Assembly (NCBI GenBank): GCA_029207755.1
Contig: JARCOQ010000006.1
Location: forward strand, 17,086,890 to 17,150,889
DNA length: 64,000 bases
Source: Chamaea fasciata
Taxonomy: Eukaryota > Chordata > Aves > Passeriformes > Sylviidae
Direction: 5' to 3'
Shown: positions 12,601-27,600 of the stretch, one piece after another
Numbering within the stretch: the first letter of the stretch is position 1
Layout of the letters: every line of letters starts with the position of its first letter
Notes under the pieces: generated by a model
Told to the model about the DNA's origin: nothing
The model's input: the letters and a program-made list of their open reading frames with translations, nothing else
The model's database searches: none
Translations under genes and position numbers: made by a program

Positions 12601-15600
12601 GTTTCTTCTCAACCACTATTGCTAGGTTTTTTTCCTCTGTTCATCCTGTAATAATGAGTTTTCAGCTGAGCCTTCTGCTTATCTCTTTTATTATTAAACA
12701 GTGGTGAAGATAATCTCCAAATAAATACAAAGTTTTACAACTGCATCTGCCTAAATCACTAGATCAGAAAACTAGGCACTCAGTGATTTGTTTCCTTATC
12801 AGAGGACTTTACATGATGTTCTAAAATGTAGGAAGAGGGTCAGTACACTACAAATTCCTTTCTTCTACATATATATGTACTAAAGTAAAGTAGATTAAAA
12901 TAGAGTGAAAGAGCTCTGATTAAGTCATTCACCATCCAGCCAGGATGATGAACCACCATGTTCAAGTTCCTCCTGCCACTGCTGTTTCATGTATTTGCTG
13001 TTATAATGACAACTGCTGGATTAAAGAGCAAACTTCTAAAACTGAACCCTAAAAAACTTCCTCTGAGCCTGAGACCAGAACCCAGACTTGCACAATATGA
13101 CGGGAGTCTAGAAATTAAATAGGCTATTATGGCTTTTTTGGTTAATATATGGATAGGCATTATGAAAACCATTTTAACAGCACTTAGACATCCAGAGTTT
13201 CTGCAATGTATTATCTGTGTGCAAAGAACATCTGTGCTCCTCCACCTACCCCCTCCTCTCCAGTCTCTACAGCCTAACATTTTGGAAAGTGGCTAAATAC
13301 CTAATGAATACCAGTTTTGACCAAGTATACAACAAGAGCTCCTGACAGAAAAGGAAGAAAACTGGCCCTTTTTCTAACTTGATTTCTGATTGTCAACAGT
13401 TCCCTCTATAATTCACAAGAGGATATTCATACAATCTTACCATGCATTAATTCAGAAATAATCTTTATAGAAGCAGATTGAACATGCTTTTCATTTTTCT
13501 TCCTCCAGGTGACAGAAATGAGACCAATTTAAAGCATAATCTCTCTTTACATGCATATTATACATACATATTAAGTTTAATTCTGTTTTAAAAAATGCTG
13601 GTAAATTTTAGGAAAGGATTATATATTTTAAAAATATCAAAGAAAGGAACACTACTTGTAAAAGTTTACTTGATTGTAGAAGTCAAAAGTAATTTAAAAT
13701 AGTACCCTCAAAGGTAAAGTGAAAAGTTGCTCTCTTTGAGCTCTTTTAAAAAGCTTGACATGTAAATCAATTTTCGGTAAGTTCAGCTTGGTAATTATCA
13801 TTTAATTCACTTCAGATAAAGGCTTTTGAAAATCTGAGTTGCTAAAGAAAAATAACAACTTCTAATCCACTAATCATCATAAAGGAGTCCTCCTTCTTCC
13901 ATGTATAATTACATAAAAATATATATTTAATTCCACACAGAACACATTAACTGCCACAAAACCCATACCAAATTTACATTTAACAGTATTTCCTAAACTT
14001 CATAATATTTCACTCAGCTTACTACCAGCCCACCCTATTTATGTATGACAATTTATAATTTAGCATCTCTAGGAATTATTGATGGGCAGGATAGCAGTCA
14101 CCATCTATAAAAAGGGAAGCTTCCCAGGCCAGATTCTGACATTAAGAGTTCTGAGAGCAAAGAAGAAATTCAGCTTCATCACTGAGAAGCATTAAAAGAA
14201 AGTATCTTTTCTATCACCGTTTTTCAGAACCAGTTAATCATTTTATTGATACCAATATGCTTAGACTAGATTTTAGATACTATTTTTCAGCAGTATTTCA
14301 AAAATACTTTTTTTTCACAGTTACTAAGTGTTTTGATTTTTTTTCCATTTCCACTGACATTTCTGGTAACAGATCTACATACTAGTGAATTAACAGTTAA
14401 TTTGGAATGAAATTCCCAAGTCTTTGGTTATGGATCACAGAAAAAAATACCTGGGAAAACACTCCTGGTCAACTGACAAAGTCAACAAATCCAACCTAAC
14501 CCAGAGAAGATAGTTTAAAATAAAGAGCAGTAACAGTTTAAGATAACCTCTCATTATTAGACTTAAGTTCATGAAAGCTAATTTGATAAAATAACTCATA
14601 AAAATGTCTTTGTATAATATAGTACTTTGCATATCAAAATTATTTTTTCCTAGTTATCTCCAGTTGTTTATTAATTGCTACCCAATTAATTACCCTTTGA
14701 TAGATTTCCACTTAAACGTCATCTTACCTCAACATTTACATCAACAAAAGCAGAAACTAAAGAAGATGTATTTTTTTATGTCTAGTTTTATGTGAAATGG
14801 AGTGTGGGAATGCTTGCTTTGCTTAACACAAGAAAAAATCAAACAGAATTGTATCTTGAAACATTAAGTTCCAGAAAGAAACTAAATTAGTAAGAGTCAT
14901 ACCATTAAAACAGCATAGTTGCTGAGGGAGTAGCACTGAATGGTGGTAATATTTTCATCAGACAGAAGGATGCGACAGCCATCAGACTTCCATCCGCCTT
15001 GTCCGTTCAGGAGGTCGAAGTCCCACTGTGCTGCAACAGCGTCGGCTCCGTGCGCAATCCGCCGCAGCGTCACATTGATGGGAGCGTGGTGATTGGCTAC
15101 GTTTAACCCATCTGGTACAAAGGAAAGGTATTTGCACATCCATTTCTCATCATGTAACACGTTAGATGCTAAAAACTTCTACTTAATCAAAACAAGGGAG
15201 TCAAAACTATTTAGTAAAGATCATAAAAAAGTAATAATAAAAAACAAACCTATCTTGGTAAGAATAACTGGAGTTACAACTGTACGACGTTTCCCATCGT
15301 CGGCGAGGTTTGTTGAATTTCCTGTTGCTGGGAAAAGCTTTCCATTGCGAAATGCAATAAGTTGAAGCTTGTAGACAGATTCATCTGCTGGTCTGATTTC
15401 TCTTTTTTGTTTTTGGGTGAAAAGGGAAGCTGGCAACTGGATAGAGGCCTCTACAATTGTGTTCTAGAAACAAACAGATTTTTAAAGTTCCAAAGAGAAA
15501 ATTATGTTCAGAGATTAAATTAGCAATTCCTCTATTCTATCTCTACAGAGTCAGAGATGAATGCATTTAGCAGACTATGTATCATGACCAACCATTTGAC

Positions 15601-18600
15601 AGTGTTTCCAAGTAATCCAGGATAAAATAGCTAATCAGGTTATTAAAGTCTTAAAATGTTTCTTAAAAGAAAAAAATAGTTAAGCTTCTGCAGTTACCTT
15701 ACTTGTTACAGAGAGGAAAGTTAAAGTTGGTATAAGTAAAGTATTACAAGAATTTTTCCAGATTAGACTATTAGCAACTAGAAGCAGCAACCAACACAAG
15801 CAGAGAAAAATGCTGCAATTGTGTACTAGCACCATTCAAAACAAAATGCTGTGTATAAACAGGGTGGTTTTACTTGTATACAAATAACACTTGAGTGAGA
15901 AGTATGCATATGATTCCATAGAATTAAAGTATAAATTGTAATATACGTCCTGCAGTGACATTCAAGCAAATTAAGTGCTAAAAACAAATTGGTAAGTTGG
16001 GGAATATAATTGAAAAAATACTTTTATGGAATATGAGAAAGTGTTTCCATTTTTTACACACCCACATATATATTCAATATACATGTGTGTGTATGTATAA
16101 ACACATGTGCACACAAAATTAACCTCTCAGGTCCATTTCATGCTTAATTGCAGTATTACTCTGAGCAGAATATTTCACACTTTTAAGGAGATGCTAATGT
16201 CCGATTTCATATGTAATGGAGGTGAAAATGCAGAAAAATAAAGATGTATTATTACAAACTAGGAAATGTCTCAATTTCCACACTTACTAAAAAGTCTGAA
16301 AGGACCTTTCAACGTATTAAGTTACAATGAAGAAAACCACAACAACCTATTAAAAGCGGTGTCCATTAAAACATCTATTTTGTAATCAAGCTTTATTATC
16401 CTTTATCCCTTTAATTCTTCTCACAGTCACTTTGGATTACACAAAAATGCTAATTTAACCTTAGAAATTAATAACAAAAAACTTGCTTGCCAAATCATTC
16501 ATATATATTATTACAAAGTCAGTAGGGAAACAAAGAGCATCCCACCTTTAAAGCCAGGCTTGACAGTGTATTTGAAACGTTGCACTTAAAGCTTAATTGT
16601 TTATCTAGATTTCCATCTGGGTCTCTTCTCCCATAATCACTGAGTCCTGTACGGTCTGATGTAGCCACTTTCTGAAATACGGTGCAAGTCATCCCAGTGA
16701 AGCCAACAGCCTTTATTACATAGGCCTCAAGAGCAATATTTGGAGAATACTGTGACAACAAAAATCAAACATGAAATGGTTTTATACACCACAGACAGGA
16801 TAATAAATAATCTTAAAGGGATTCTCTGCCTTCACAGAAAAACACATCCAGAAAACCATCTCGGTTTATCTGGCAGGTATAAATCTTTTCAAAGTATTGC
16901 TCTACTCCCTCCAGAAATAACAGGCAGTTCAGATAATGCCAGCATCTATTAAGAAAAATAAAAAACTATTCAAATTCAAGAGTGAGCAAAACCTCTTCTA
17001 AACAAATCAATAAATAAATTCATGCTTACAGTAGAATAAACTTGAGCTCCATTTGCAAGCCGATACATAGCAATTTTCTGCAGACACTGTACAATTCTGG
17101 TGCAAGCCTTGGCTTCCTTTTGTGCCATCCACAGAACACGTTCATCAGCCAACATAATATTGCTTGCTATGTCCACCATGACGTCGCCAAGCTAATATGG
17201 AAGAGAAGTAAGACTCTTTTATAGGTATGAAAGGATCCAGCAGGTAGGGTCATTACCAGGAAATATAAAGTGAGTTAGCAGCACATAAAGCACAAGGAAA
17301 ATGGCTGCTCCCCTTTCAATCACCTCATCACGTTGAGATACTGAAATACTTTGACTCGGACATTTACCCCCACTGAAGAAAAACGTCATGCCAATAGAAT
17401 GTGTCTGTTTATACTGTACTTAGGAAAAACCCTTGATAAATATTTTATTAAAAGGTAAGTGTGCAATACTCCACTTTCTACTGTACTAATTGCTTAAGAA
17501 GACTATTCACAATCAACTTGGAAACTAAACTATCAACTATAATATAGTTTGCATGTATGATAGAAGACAATAGGAAAAGAGTAAAACAGGCAAAAAATAG
17601 CATACAACCCCTTCTGTTTTGCTTCCTTTTAGCAAGTCAATCTTTTTTTATTGCTTTCTTGTTTGCCTTCAAATTTGCACAACCTGTTTTAGGTCACAGG
17701 TTTACATGAGAGAGACAGTAAATACCCATAGGTACCAGTGATGCTTTCAAATCATCAATTACATCGTTTAAGATCACAATCCTCACCCTGCCTTCTGAAT
17801 GAAAAACAAATACAAACTATAAAGGGCACTTATAGTGCCACTCTACCAAAAATAATGAGCACCTACATTGACAACATTGACCTACACCATATTTTCACAA
17901 AATTTAAGGAGCAGTGACAACTACTGGACCAAAAGGAAAGGTAAGCGCAATTTTTAGTTGAACTGACCAAAATGCAATTCACAGTGCCTAAATTTAGGGA
18001 CTGGAATTTTCTGCTGGAAGAGAGAAAGGGTAGGGTGAGGAAGTTATCACCTTTACTATGCAGGCTTCCCTTTTTTTTTTTTTTTTTTTTTTTCCCCCAG
18101 AATAAGGAAGGAACACAATCATTTCCTCTTCTTTTATTAAATCTTTAAATATAAAGCCAAGAATTGGAATATAAAAGTATTTATTATTTTGAGAACCGGC
18201 TCTCTTAGGAACAGAAGTTACAATCAGTAAAAATTCTTAACTAACACAGAGCCTTAAGTAGCATTTTCAGGCTGTAGTCCTTTGATTAAATCTTCAACAA
18301 CAAAGTTAAATGAATTGAAAGTGCTTATCATGACTTATTACTACTTGAGAAATGGTAACAAGTTTCACACATCAACAAACAGTGATTTTAGAATGAGCCA
18401 GCAGTGCTAATATCCTCAACTCGCAGAATTCAAGTTGCTTCTTATAAACTTACTTATACTAATAAAATATATTACACATTATTCTTTCTCCTACTTATCA
18501 AGGTATGAAGATTTTTTTTAGCTGTAGTCTAACTTAAGACAATCTGCTAAGAACTTTCTGAACATTTTTCTTGTTGCTTCTGATAGGAAAGAGCTACTAA

Positions 18601-21600
18601 ATGAATCTGTTTATTATTTATTGTACTAATCTTTCAGAATAGCCACTTTAGCACAAACTGGGGAACGAATAAGAAAATGGTGTAAGTGAATGAATATGAG
18701 TAAGAGTGTCAAGAACAAGTTTGCAGAGTAATAACATCATAAGAAGTCAAGCCTTAGTAATAGCTACTAAAATTTTTAAATGAAATTGTACTCATATTCC
18801 TTAAATATACCAGCAAATCACTGGCTGGCTTCAAAACAAATCTATTGAGAAAAAAACTCATTGTCTAAGATGAAAATCCTCTAAGGAGTTCTGAAAAAGA
18901 TGCAGAACCAGCATTTATGGTTTGCTGGGGGGTGGACAGGGAAAATTTGGCTTTTTGGCTTTTTGCACGAGTTTAAACTCGAGGCATTGTGGTCTCCAAC
19001 TTCCCAACATGCACTGTACAGTGAGATCAATATAACCTCTGTTCAGCAGTGAAACAGAGAGTTTCTACCCACTGGTGGGACTATTCAACTACTTGCATTT
19101 TTCTCCCCAACAATGAGCGTTCTCTAAGATTTTGTTTTAATGTCTTATATCCTGCAAGGCAGAGGAGTACTGAAAACCTTAGAGATATGGCTCAATATTG
19201 AATAAAGACAATCTGTCATGGTGGAAGGGGAGAAGATAAGTCTTGTTTTATTCATTATTGAGAGGATCTCTGAGGCTTTCATTATTTGCATTTTTAGATA
19301 AGAACATACCAATGAAAACCTGCATGACCCACTCCATATTAAATAAAAACAGACTTACTGTACCTATCTCCCTGCTCCAGTGCTGACCAGAGGTGTTACT
19401 CACATTACAGGTCCAGTGAATGCTGGATCATCTCAGCGCGAAAGCAAAGTCTGTGACCATGGGTCAGCAACTTCAGGGACCTACTAAACAAACAAAAACA
19501 TGGAGTAGAATCTGACAATCCACTAACTCAGTGCCTGCATCTAATGTTGGGAAGATTTCACTGCTCAGAATACTTAAGGACAAACACTTTGATTATCTTT
19601 AAAGTGATGGCAAATTATCCAGTTACCTCTTTATATTTTTCAGCAAATCTTCCAAATTTCTCTATCATTTCAGCCACAAAAATAACATCCATTTTATCAG
19701 AAAAATTTGCTGCTTCAACCGTGTAAGCCAAGAGCTGTCTTGCTGTTGCCACTGCATTAGTGAGGTTGAGAGGCATCTACATAGAGAACAAACATAAGCA
19801 TTTGAAAGAGGACAAGACAGAGACAACACTTCATCACGTAAGAATTGATCCAAAGGGGAGAGCGATTCCCACAGGGATCACAGCGTTTCCAGTAGCTAAG
19901 GACCAGCACCTTATCTGTAAGCAAAAACATTTCCTACAAGCCAGAGAACCACTGTTTATACTGGCAACCAGCAACTGGGGTTTGTGCTGTTGTCCTAGAA
20001 GAGAGGTACTGCACCAAAAAGAAGGAGAACCCCCCCCCTCCCCCCGAACAGTACTGTTGACTGCTTATTTTCATTTTCACCAAAGCCAAGGCATGACAAG
20101 ACAAAGCTCTTTAAATATAGCACTTTATAGCAGGAGAAGCCAAAACCAATTCAAACAAAAAATTGCCACAACATTCACTCTCAATTCTGTAATTACAGGA
20201 AGCATTTGGAATGCATACACACACAAAAAACCAAGACAGATCTCGCTATGACAAAGGTCACAATTTCACTCCTGAAACATACCCCATGCTGGAAAATTCT
20301 TCACACAACATCAACATGCCTGAGCCAGCAGGGACCAACAATGGGAAATTTTACATAGTACAGTGGAAAGCTGTGCTAATGTTATCAGCTCATTTTGGTG
20401 TGGAGATATCTAGTCTGCCCTACTGAATTTGAAAAGTGCTACATAAGCACAACTATATATTTGTCCTTGCCAGTCTTAGCACTTACACATAAATTTCAAT
20501 GCAACTAATGAAATTTAATTTTGTCAATATGTTAAAAGTCATGCATTTAAAGTGCAAATAAAGTTCCAAGTCATAACACATACTGAACAAAGTCAACTTT
20601 CAAATTCAGACACTCTATATAATTTCTTTGAACTTTCTCTTTAATCATGAATTTCTTTTCACCTAAAACTGTTCAATACACAAACAAGAGTGGAATATAA
20701 ATGCTCTTGTAGAATGTTAAAAAGGTTTTATTTTACATGTGAACCTTTACTTGATTTAAAATGTTGGCCAAGTTCTAATGTTCAAAATAGCTCAACTACA
20801 TTTGTTCAAAGGCTATAAACATGCTTGTAATATGATTACATTTAACATTAGTCTCAGAGACAAGAAACTTCTGTGCAGACTACTGCTAAAAATTCTAGAC
20901 CTACAGTACACATAAAAAAATTCAGTACACATAAAAAGAAGGCAACTTTTGTAAGTAGTAACAACTCCCACACCCCAAACATTCCTTCTCCCTTTCAAAG
21001 AATTTCAGCATAGAATACCTGTGTACATTTATTTCTGAGTAGATAATAGGAAGTTATCTACTTCACACATGAAAATTATTGTTTTGCTTTTCTGAAGATA
21101 CCAATCTGATGCTTACATTTTAAACTTCCTAACACAAAGTTGGTCACATTTTTCCACAACCTGAAAAATGTTGGCTAAGCAGTAAAAGCAGTTATGACAA
21201 GCTTAAGCTAGGCTCTTGAGCAGCTGGGCTACAGCACATTGGCAGGAAAGGCACTGATTTGTCACAGGCCTTGCAGAAAAATGTGAATTCCCAGGTGAGA
21301 AAAAAAGCAAACCAGCAGCATCAAAGCTCGATTTAAGCTAATACTCAACCTTTCTGTGCCCCAGAAAACTGCAAAGTGGTCCCCAGCATCATCTCTCTCC
21401 TGTTAGCCAGTCATTAAGAAAGAACACTCTTCATTTGAGCCCACAAACCTGTTTCATGTGACCAAGCCACGGCATGCACCTCTCGTGCTATGAATATAAA
21501 GCAGAATAGTTACGTCAATCCCTAAGTTTATCTTGGGCCAGTAAAGGAATTCCCTTTCTTTTCTTCTCACCCCTGCAATCTTTGTTGGCCAGTGCTCAGG

Positions 21601-24600
21601 GATCCTCAGGGAACCAGAGCAGGAGAACAAAAAGCTGTGTCAGCATTAAGAAGTACCTGAACGCAGAGGGAGCAAGTCAGCCCATCGTACACAATAGGCA
21701 GTACAAATCTTTTACCTCAAACTGGAGTTAGCCCAATCAACTGGACATCAAGATTTCACTGTGTGTATAAATTCCAAGGGGAAAATAACAGTTTAGATCC
21801 GATTGTCCCAGTTAGGGGCTGAGGTGCTTCAGACAAGTAAGTGCAAAGTTTTCCCTAAAATGTGAGATGAACTGGAACACTCCAAACCCACTCAACAGTA
21901 GAAATCCTACATGTACTTGTCTAGGCTCAGACAAGAACCACGGCCCCATGTTAAATGTAAGCGGTGCTACCAACATCATCAACTCCAGTGACCAAGCATT
22001 ATTATTAAAAATCAAACAAAAAACTAACCACCAAACCAACTCCAAAACACCACACCAAAAACGATCTCTCATTTCCATGGCTTCACCTGTTGCATCCATA
22101 CTAGTGATCTTGACTGCAGGAGTTGGAAAACAAGCTTAAATCAAAAGTTCAAAGCTTTATGGAGTAATTTCCAACACAGCAACTATACAGACAAGGCTGG
22201 GTACATCACTGCAGAAAAGCTTTTGTGGAAGTATGCATTAACTACATAAACCTCAAAATAACTTGGAGCTGAAAAATTTTGTCTCATAGCTACAATTCAA
22301 ATTCTAGAATACTCTCTTGGATCCTGGTAAGTGCTACCAGATAAAGAAGACTAGTTAGTACTCACTACTTTCAATAGTTAACTCTTATCAATCACTGAAT
22401 CTATCAAAGGTTTACAGCAACAAAGGCAGAATTTGACTACTCTCTACTACTATAATGAAGAGCTGTTCTTCATTATAGATCAAGTCTGCCTTGTTTCTTT
22501 ATCACATGTGGACAGAACAGGGCATCCAGTTGACAAAATTAATCATGACAAGCCATTCTCTTATGCTTTAAGTAAGTACAAAGAATATAATTTTCTTTGC
22601 ACTTTCAATCTAGGGACACTCAAAACGAATTCTAAACAAAGCTTTTAACCTAAACCTACAAGTTTCAGTATTACACTCAGAGGCATGTGTCCACCACAAC
22701 CTATCTATACCAACAGCATTTCCAGCTTAAAGAAGACAAAGGGTCTCCTGAGTCTTTATTTTCATTAATTAGATTTTCATAATTTGGTTTTACAGAAATG
22801 CACAAATTACCTGATTGAACATATAAAGAACTCGAGTCACATCATTTGCATACTGGCACCTGGAGTAGTCCTCGTCTGCCCAGTACCCTCCCCTGTCGCA
22901 TCTGCGCCAGGCTCTTCTCTCATCTTGTGAGTTGCCAGGATAGATCCCACTGCCAGCAGAGTAACGTGTACACAGCAGGTATGCTGTGATGCCTGCCAGT
23001 GTTCTGGGCCACCTGGGGAGTCAAAAGGAAAAAAAACCCTCACATTTAGACAAATTTACATGCCAAGTAAATAAAAGGATTAAGCACTACAACATGAAAT
23101 AAATAGACACTCAAAACTAAGCATCTCTAAACTATTTAAAGGGCCACCTTGGCTCATCTTCAGTATTTTCAAGCTGTTCATATTTATGTCTATTAACAAA
23201 ATGAGTTCTAATGCTAGCATGCTTTTTCTGAATTCTTTCATGAGGTTTCAGGTGGAGAGAAGAAGGTTCTTATAAAACAACTAAAAATAGTTTACAATTT
23301 TTTGACAAAAAACCTTGCCTACTTCATGAAAAATTCCGTGTTAACACTATAAAAACAAGTTGATACTCACTTTCTACGTGTCCTCTACACATCCATCAAT
23401 ACAATTTTAAACAATTGTATTCATATTTGTACCAAACTGCAGACATGAACAGAAGACTACATCTGCAGTATTCAAGAAACAGTAGTGGCAGTAGTACAAT
23501 CACTCTAACCAGTTTTGCAAACAAAATACCAAATAGAAATTAATGGGAAAAAAATTTGTTCATGTCAAGAAAGCAGGAAGGATTTCCTTTCACTCAAGGT
23601 ATGTGAACTATGCCCTTCTTAAGAAAACTCCTAAAGTTCTCTCCACTTTCTCCTCCAATTTTATTTGTACAAACAAACACAGATAACAACAAAAAACCCC
23701 ACCAGAAAATAAACTGCAATACATCTTTAATGTACCAATCATTCATTAGAGCAGAACTGACCAAGGAAAACAATAATAATAGAAGAAAACCATGCCTGAA
23801 TTAAGATGCAATGCTGAGCAGAAGGGACAAGGACAAAGACTGGCAGCCGGTCTGCCTGTCCCTGCTTCTGGCTCTCTACCCTGTTATATGCTTAAGCTTA
23901 TATGCACAAGCACTATTTTATCATTGAGAGCACTAATTCTTAAATTTTCCAAGTAAAAAGCATACATACTTAAATTGTAGAATGCTCAGCATCTCAATTT
24001 CAACAATCCAACATAAAAGGTTTAACTAAAACTGGGGGCAAGTGAGCTTCACTGGATCATCCCAGGCTTTCTGTAGCCTCATGTCAAGCTCCTTTAAGAG
24101 TCTTAAGAGCTAACATAGTTTTTCTAAATTTTAAGTATTTCAAAGGGCTTTGTACAAAGCAGTTGAGTCCAAAAATTGGAACTGGTCAAACAAAAAATTT
24201 CGGTGGATTACACTGTGATTTAAAGTTTGCCTTTATTTCTGGACTGCATTTTAGTAAATGGCTGCTTCTTCACTACTATCACCTAATCTAGGAAATGCTA
24301 AGAACATATCGATATTTGAAAAAATAATTTCTCTGTTTGCAGGAGGATGAAGTAAACACCTTGAAGGATGTTCCATTTCCAGGAAATTAAAAAATTTAAG
24401 TAATATTACCATCACAAAGAAACTGAAGAAATCAGCATCATTTTCCCTCCTTATTCATCAGTTAAGTCACTCCTCTTAGTGAAGATCCTAGAATTTATCA
24501 CAGTTCTTCCTGAGAGAAGATAATTAACTCCAGGGATGGACTGAGGCAAAAGGCTACACTTCTCTATTATATTAAGTGATAGAAGAGATTAACCTTTTAG

Positions 24601-27600
24601 GGTATACTGGAAGTCTTCCCTATCTTAAATTCACATTTATTCTTAATTAGTTCCAACAGAACAATTGTAACATGTTCAGTAATGGAAGAAGGACACTTAG
24701 TTCAGGCCACTTTGACCATTAGTTAAGTTTGGACAAGAAGTAACAAGAAGATAGTTGATGGTGGCATCCCAGTATTGCACAATGCAACAACCATAAAAGA
24801 ATTCTAAGTTGGTAAGAGAACTAATGGAAAAGACTACATGATAAATACAACAAACTAAACTAGGAAACAAGGACTTAAATTTAACTACCTTTTATAACAG
24901 CTTCGACACTACGGATCAGTTCTCCATATTGTAGTAACATAATCTCATTAAGAAATGGAGACTTGTTATTATGACCATCACTAGATATTGGAATACTAGA
25001 AGAGACAGAAGATTATCTGGGTATCCAGCAGAGCTTCATCCAGCCCAGCAAATACTCATTCAAGTACACTCAGAGCCTCAACAGCCACTTCAAGTAACTA
25101 AGAGAAGTGTCACCATCAACCAATACCAGAAAGGAAAACTTATACCAGATTTGGTGACAACGGCGGTAGTTAAAAGAAAGAAAGAAAAAAAAAATTAAAA
25201 ATAATAAGCACAGATTCTAAATGCCTGGTATCATATAGAGGTATTTTAGAGAATGTAAATTAATTAAAAGAACAGGTATAGGTTCTGCAATGGTAACATA
25301 AGGATTTTAACTGTAAAGAAGGCGGCAAAAAAAGGGACAAAAATTTTTCTCAGAAAAAATTGTAACAGTATGGTTGTGAATTGTCACAATTCCAGTAGTA
25401 ACCTTAGTGCAATGTTACAAGCACCTCAGCAAGCTAACAGAACATCAGACTGGATCACGTCTGGCCAACTCTGATCATGGAGAAAACAAGTTATGCATCT
25501 GCTGGGAAAGGAGGGAGGGACGGCAGGACACACTACATGTACATTCACCCAAGTCTCTGAAATGTCAGTAGGGACAAATTCAAATAAACTGATTCAACAC
25601 AGACTGGAAAAACAAGTACAAAGATGAAATACTTCTGTGCTCCCAATCTTTACGTATTTATAATAAGCCTTCAGAGAACGAAGCCAAAAAGAAAACAGGC
25701 AGATGAGGACAACTAACTAATAAATCAGCTGGCCCAGCTGTTAAAAAGACATGTAGGCCCACAAATACCTTGCATAATACACTCAAACCTCCACTTCTAG
25801 AATGCAGAGTCAGGTTTCCAGAAACACTGCCACTGCAGTACCAAAACATAATTTTGAAAACCATTTATCAATGCTGAAATTTTTATATTAAGTTTCCACA
25901 TCAAAGATACCACTTCGAAAGAGGCATCTGTCTCTGTCTTTACAGTTTTCTAAAAGTTGTATTTTTCCAAGGCATTTTCAGTAACAGTGTGGTCAGTTCA
26001 GTTTTCAGTGAATGTATCACCTTACGGACTGAGTGTCACATGGCCTTGGAATAATTTAAATTCTGTGGTCCTGACAGAGGTTTTATGACACAACCCCCAA
26101 GACAAATATTTTTACTGAAATATGGCACATGCTGTTTCTTTTCTCACTACTCACATCTAGTGCTAAAGAAGTAGAAAAAGAGAAAACATAATTTCTCTCT
26201 GGTTTCTCAGACTAGGACTCAAATGTAAAACAGGTTTTTCAGGAGAGCTTTAATTACTATTCTTTTAAACAGATATTATTTGTAAACTATATATATATAT
26301 GCATATCTTCTAGAACTTCTGTAGCCATCAAACAGAAAAAAAGAGTTGCAGTGTTGAACACTACTTCAAAGGTTATTAGATTATCACAAGGTTATTTGCC
26401 TTTTTTCCCCTCTGCTTTCCCTATTTTTATTACCCCTCTCTTTCATTATTGTCCTTTTATTCTCCCTGACTTTACTTTGCATTCAACTCCCTACACAGCA
26501 TTTTATCATCTTTTGCCATGATCTTCTCAAAAGAACACAAGCAATGCCAGGTAATCCTACAGTCTATGCTACCTTTAGAACCAATTTAGATAGGTACAGA
26601 AACACTTAACTGTTAAGACTAATGTATTATTTGTATAATGATTTAGAAAACTTTCTATTAAACCAGACCATAAAGGTAGGCAATTTAAAACTCAACAGCT
26701 TTGTGCCATAATCTCACATCACAAAAACAATACAAATGCACAGTGCCATGAAGAGAAACACTTTCAATCAACGGTGTCCCTTACCCACTTTCCTGTCCCA
26801 AGCACAAAACCCCTTATGTAGGAACAAGTGTCTTTGCAGCCCAGGGGACAACGAGATAGGGGAACTAGTTTTAGCTTTAACTACCTTCCCCTTATTCCCT
26901 AGTTTTGCTAAATGAATGTTAAGCTGTACCATTCTCAGTCATGGACTGCTTCCTCCCAATACCTGCATGACATGAGCTAGAGGCATTCTCCAGATTCCAT
27001 GAAGCCAGAGAGGATATCCTTCCAGCAGAGCTCAAAAGATGATAAATGGCATGAAATTCTTAGCATGCAAACAAAGGTTATGTAAGTTTGGCTGTATTCT
27101 TAATTTCTTGTGGATCTAATATTGAATATCTTTCACAGTTTACCCAATTGCTAGCAGAAGTGCAAATTTGGGCTGTAGTAACACTCTTCTTTCATTACTC
27201 TGTATAATTAGGTGCTCAAAATTTATCACATATACATGAGTGTAGACATCTGTGGGGGAAAAGATGGTCCATTTACATTTAAGCACTTTAATTTCATTTC
27301 AGGGGAAAAGAAAAAGGCAGACCACAAGATTATAAAAGAATCCTTTCTTTCATACATATTAATTCTGTTTTGAAAGCACTAATTTCTTTAAACGAACAGT
27401 AACTTTCAGTTACAATGAGTTTTTATATCATAATTTCATTAGCTTACAGATAGCCCAGTCTCTCTTTATTACATTTTAGTAAATCTTTAAATTCAGCCTG
27501 ATAATTACAGTTTTAAAATATATTACACTCAATGACTAACCCTTTTCAAAAAAGTAATTCTTACATTTAAAAAAGAATTCTATCAACTATCAGCATAAAA

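Noticed and set aside
19760..20251. 163-codon plus-strand open frame overlapping exon 10
   Set aside because: Its 5' end is antisense to a coding exon, the rest is intron with homopolymer C, and it resembles no protein family.
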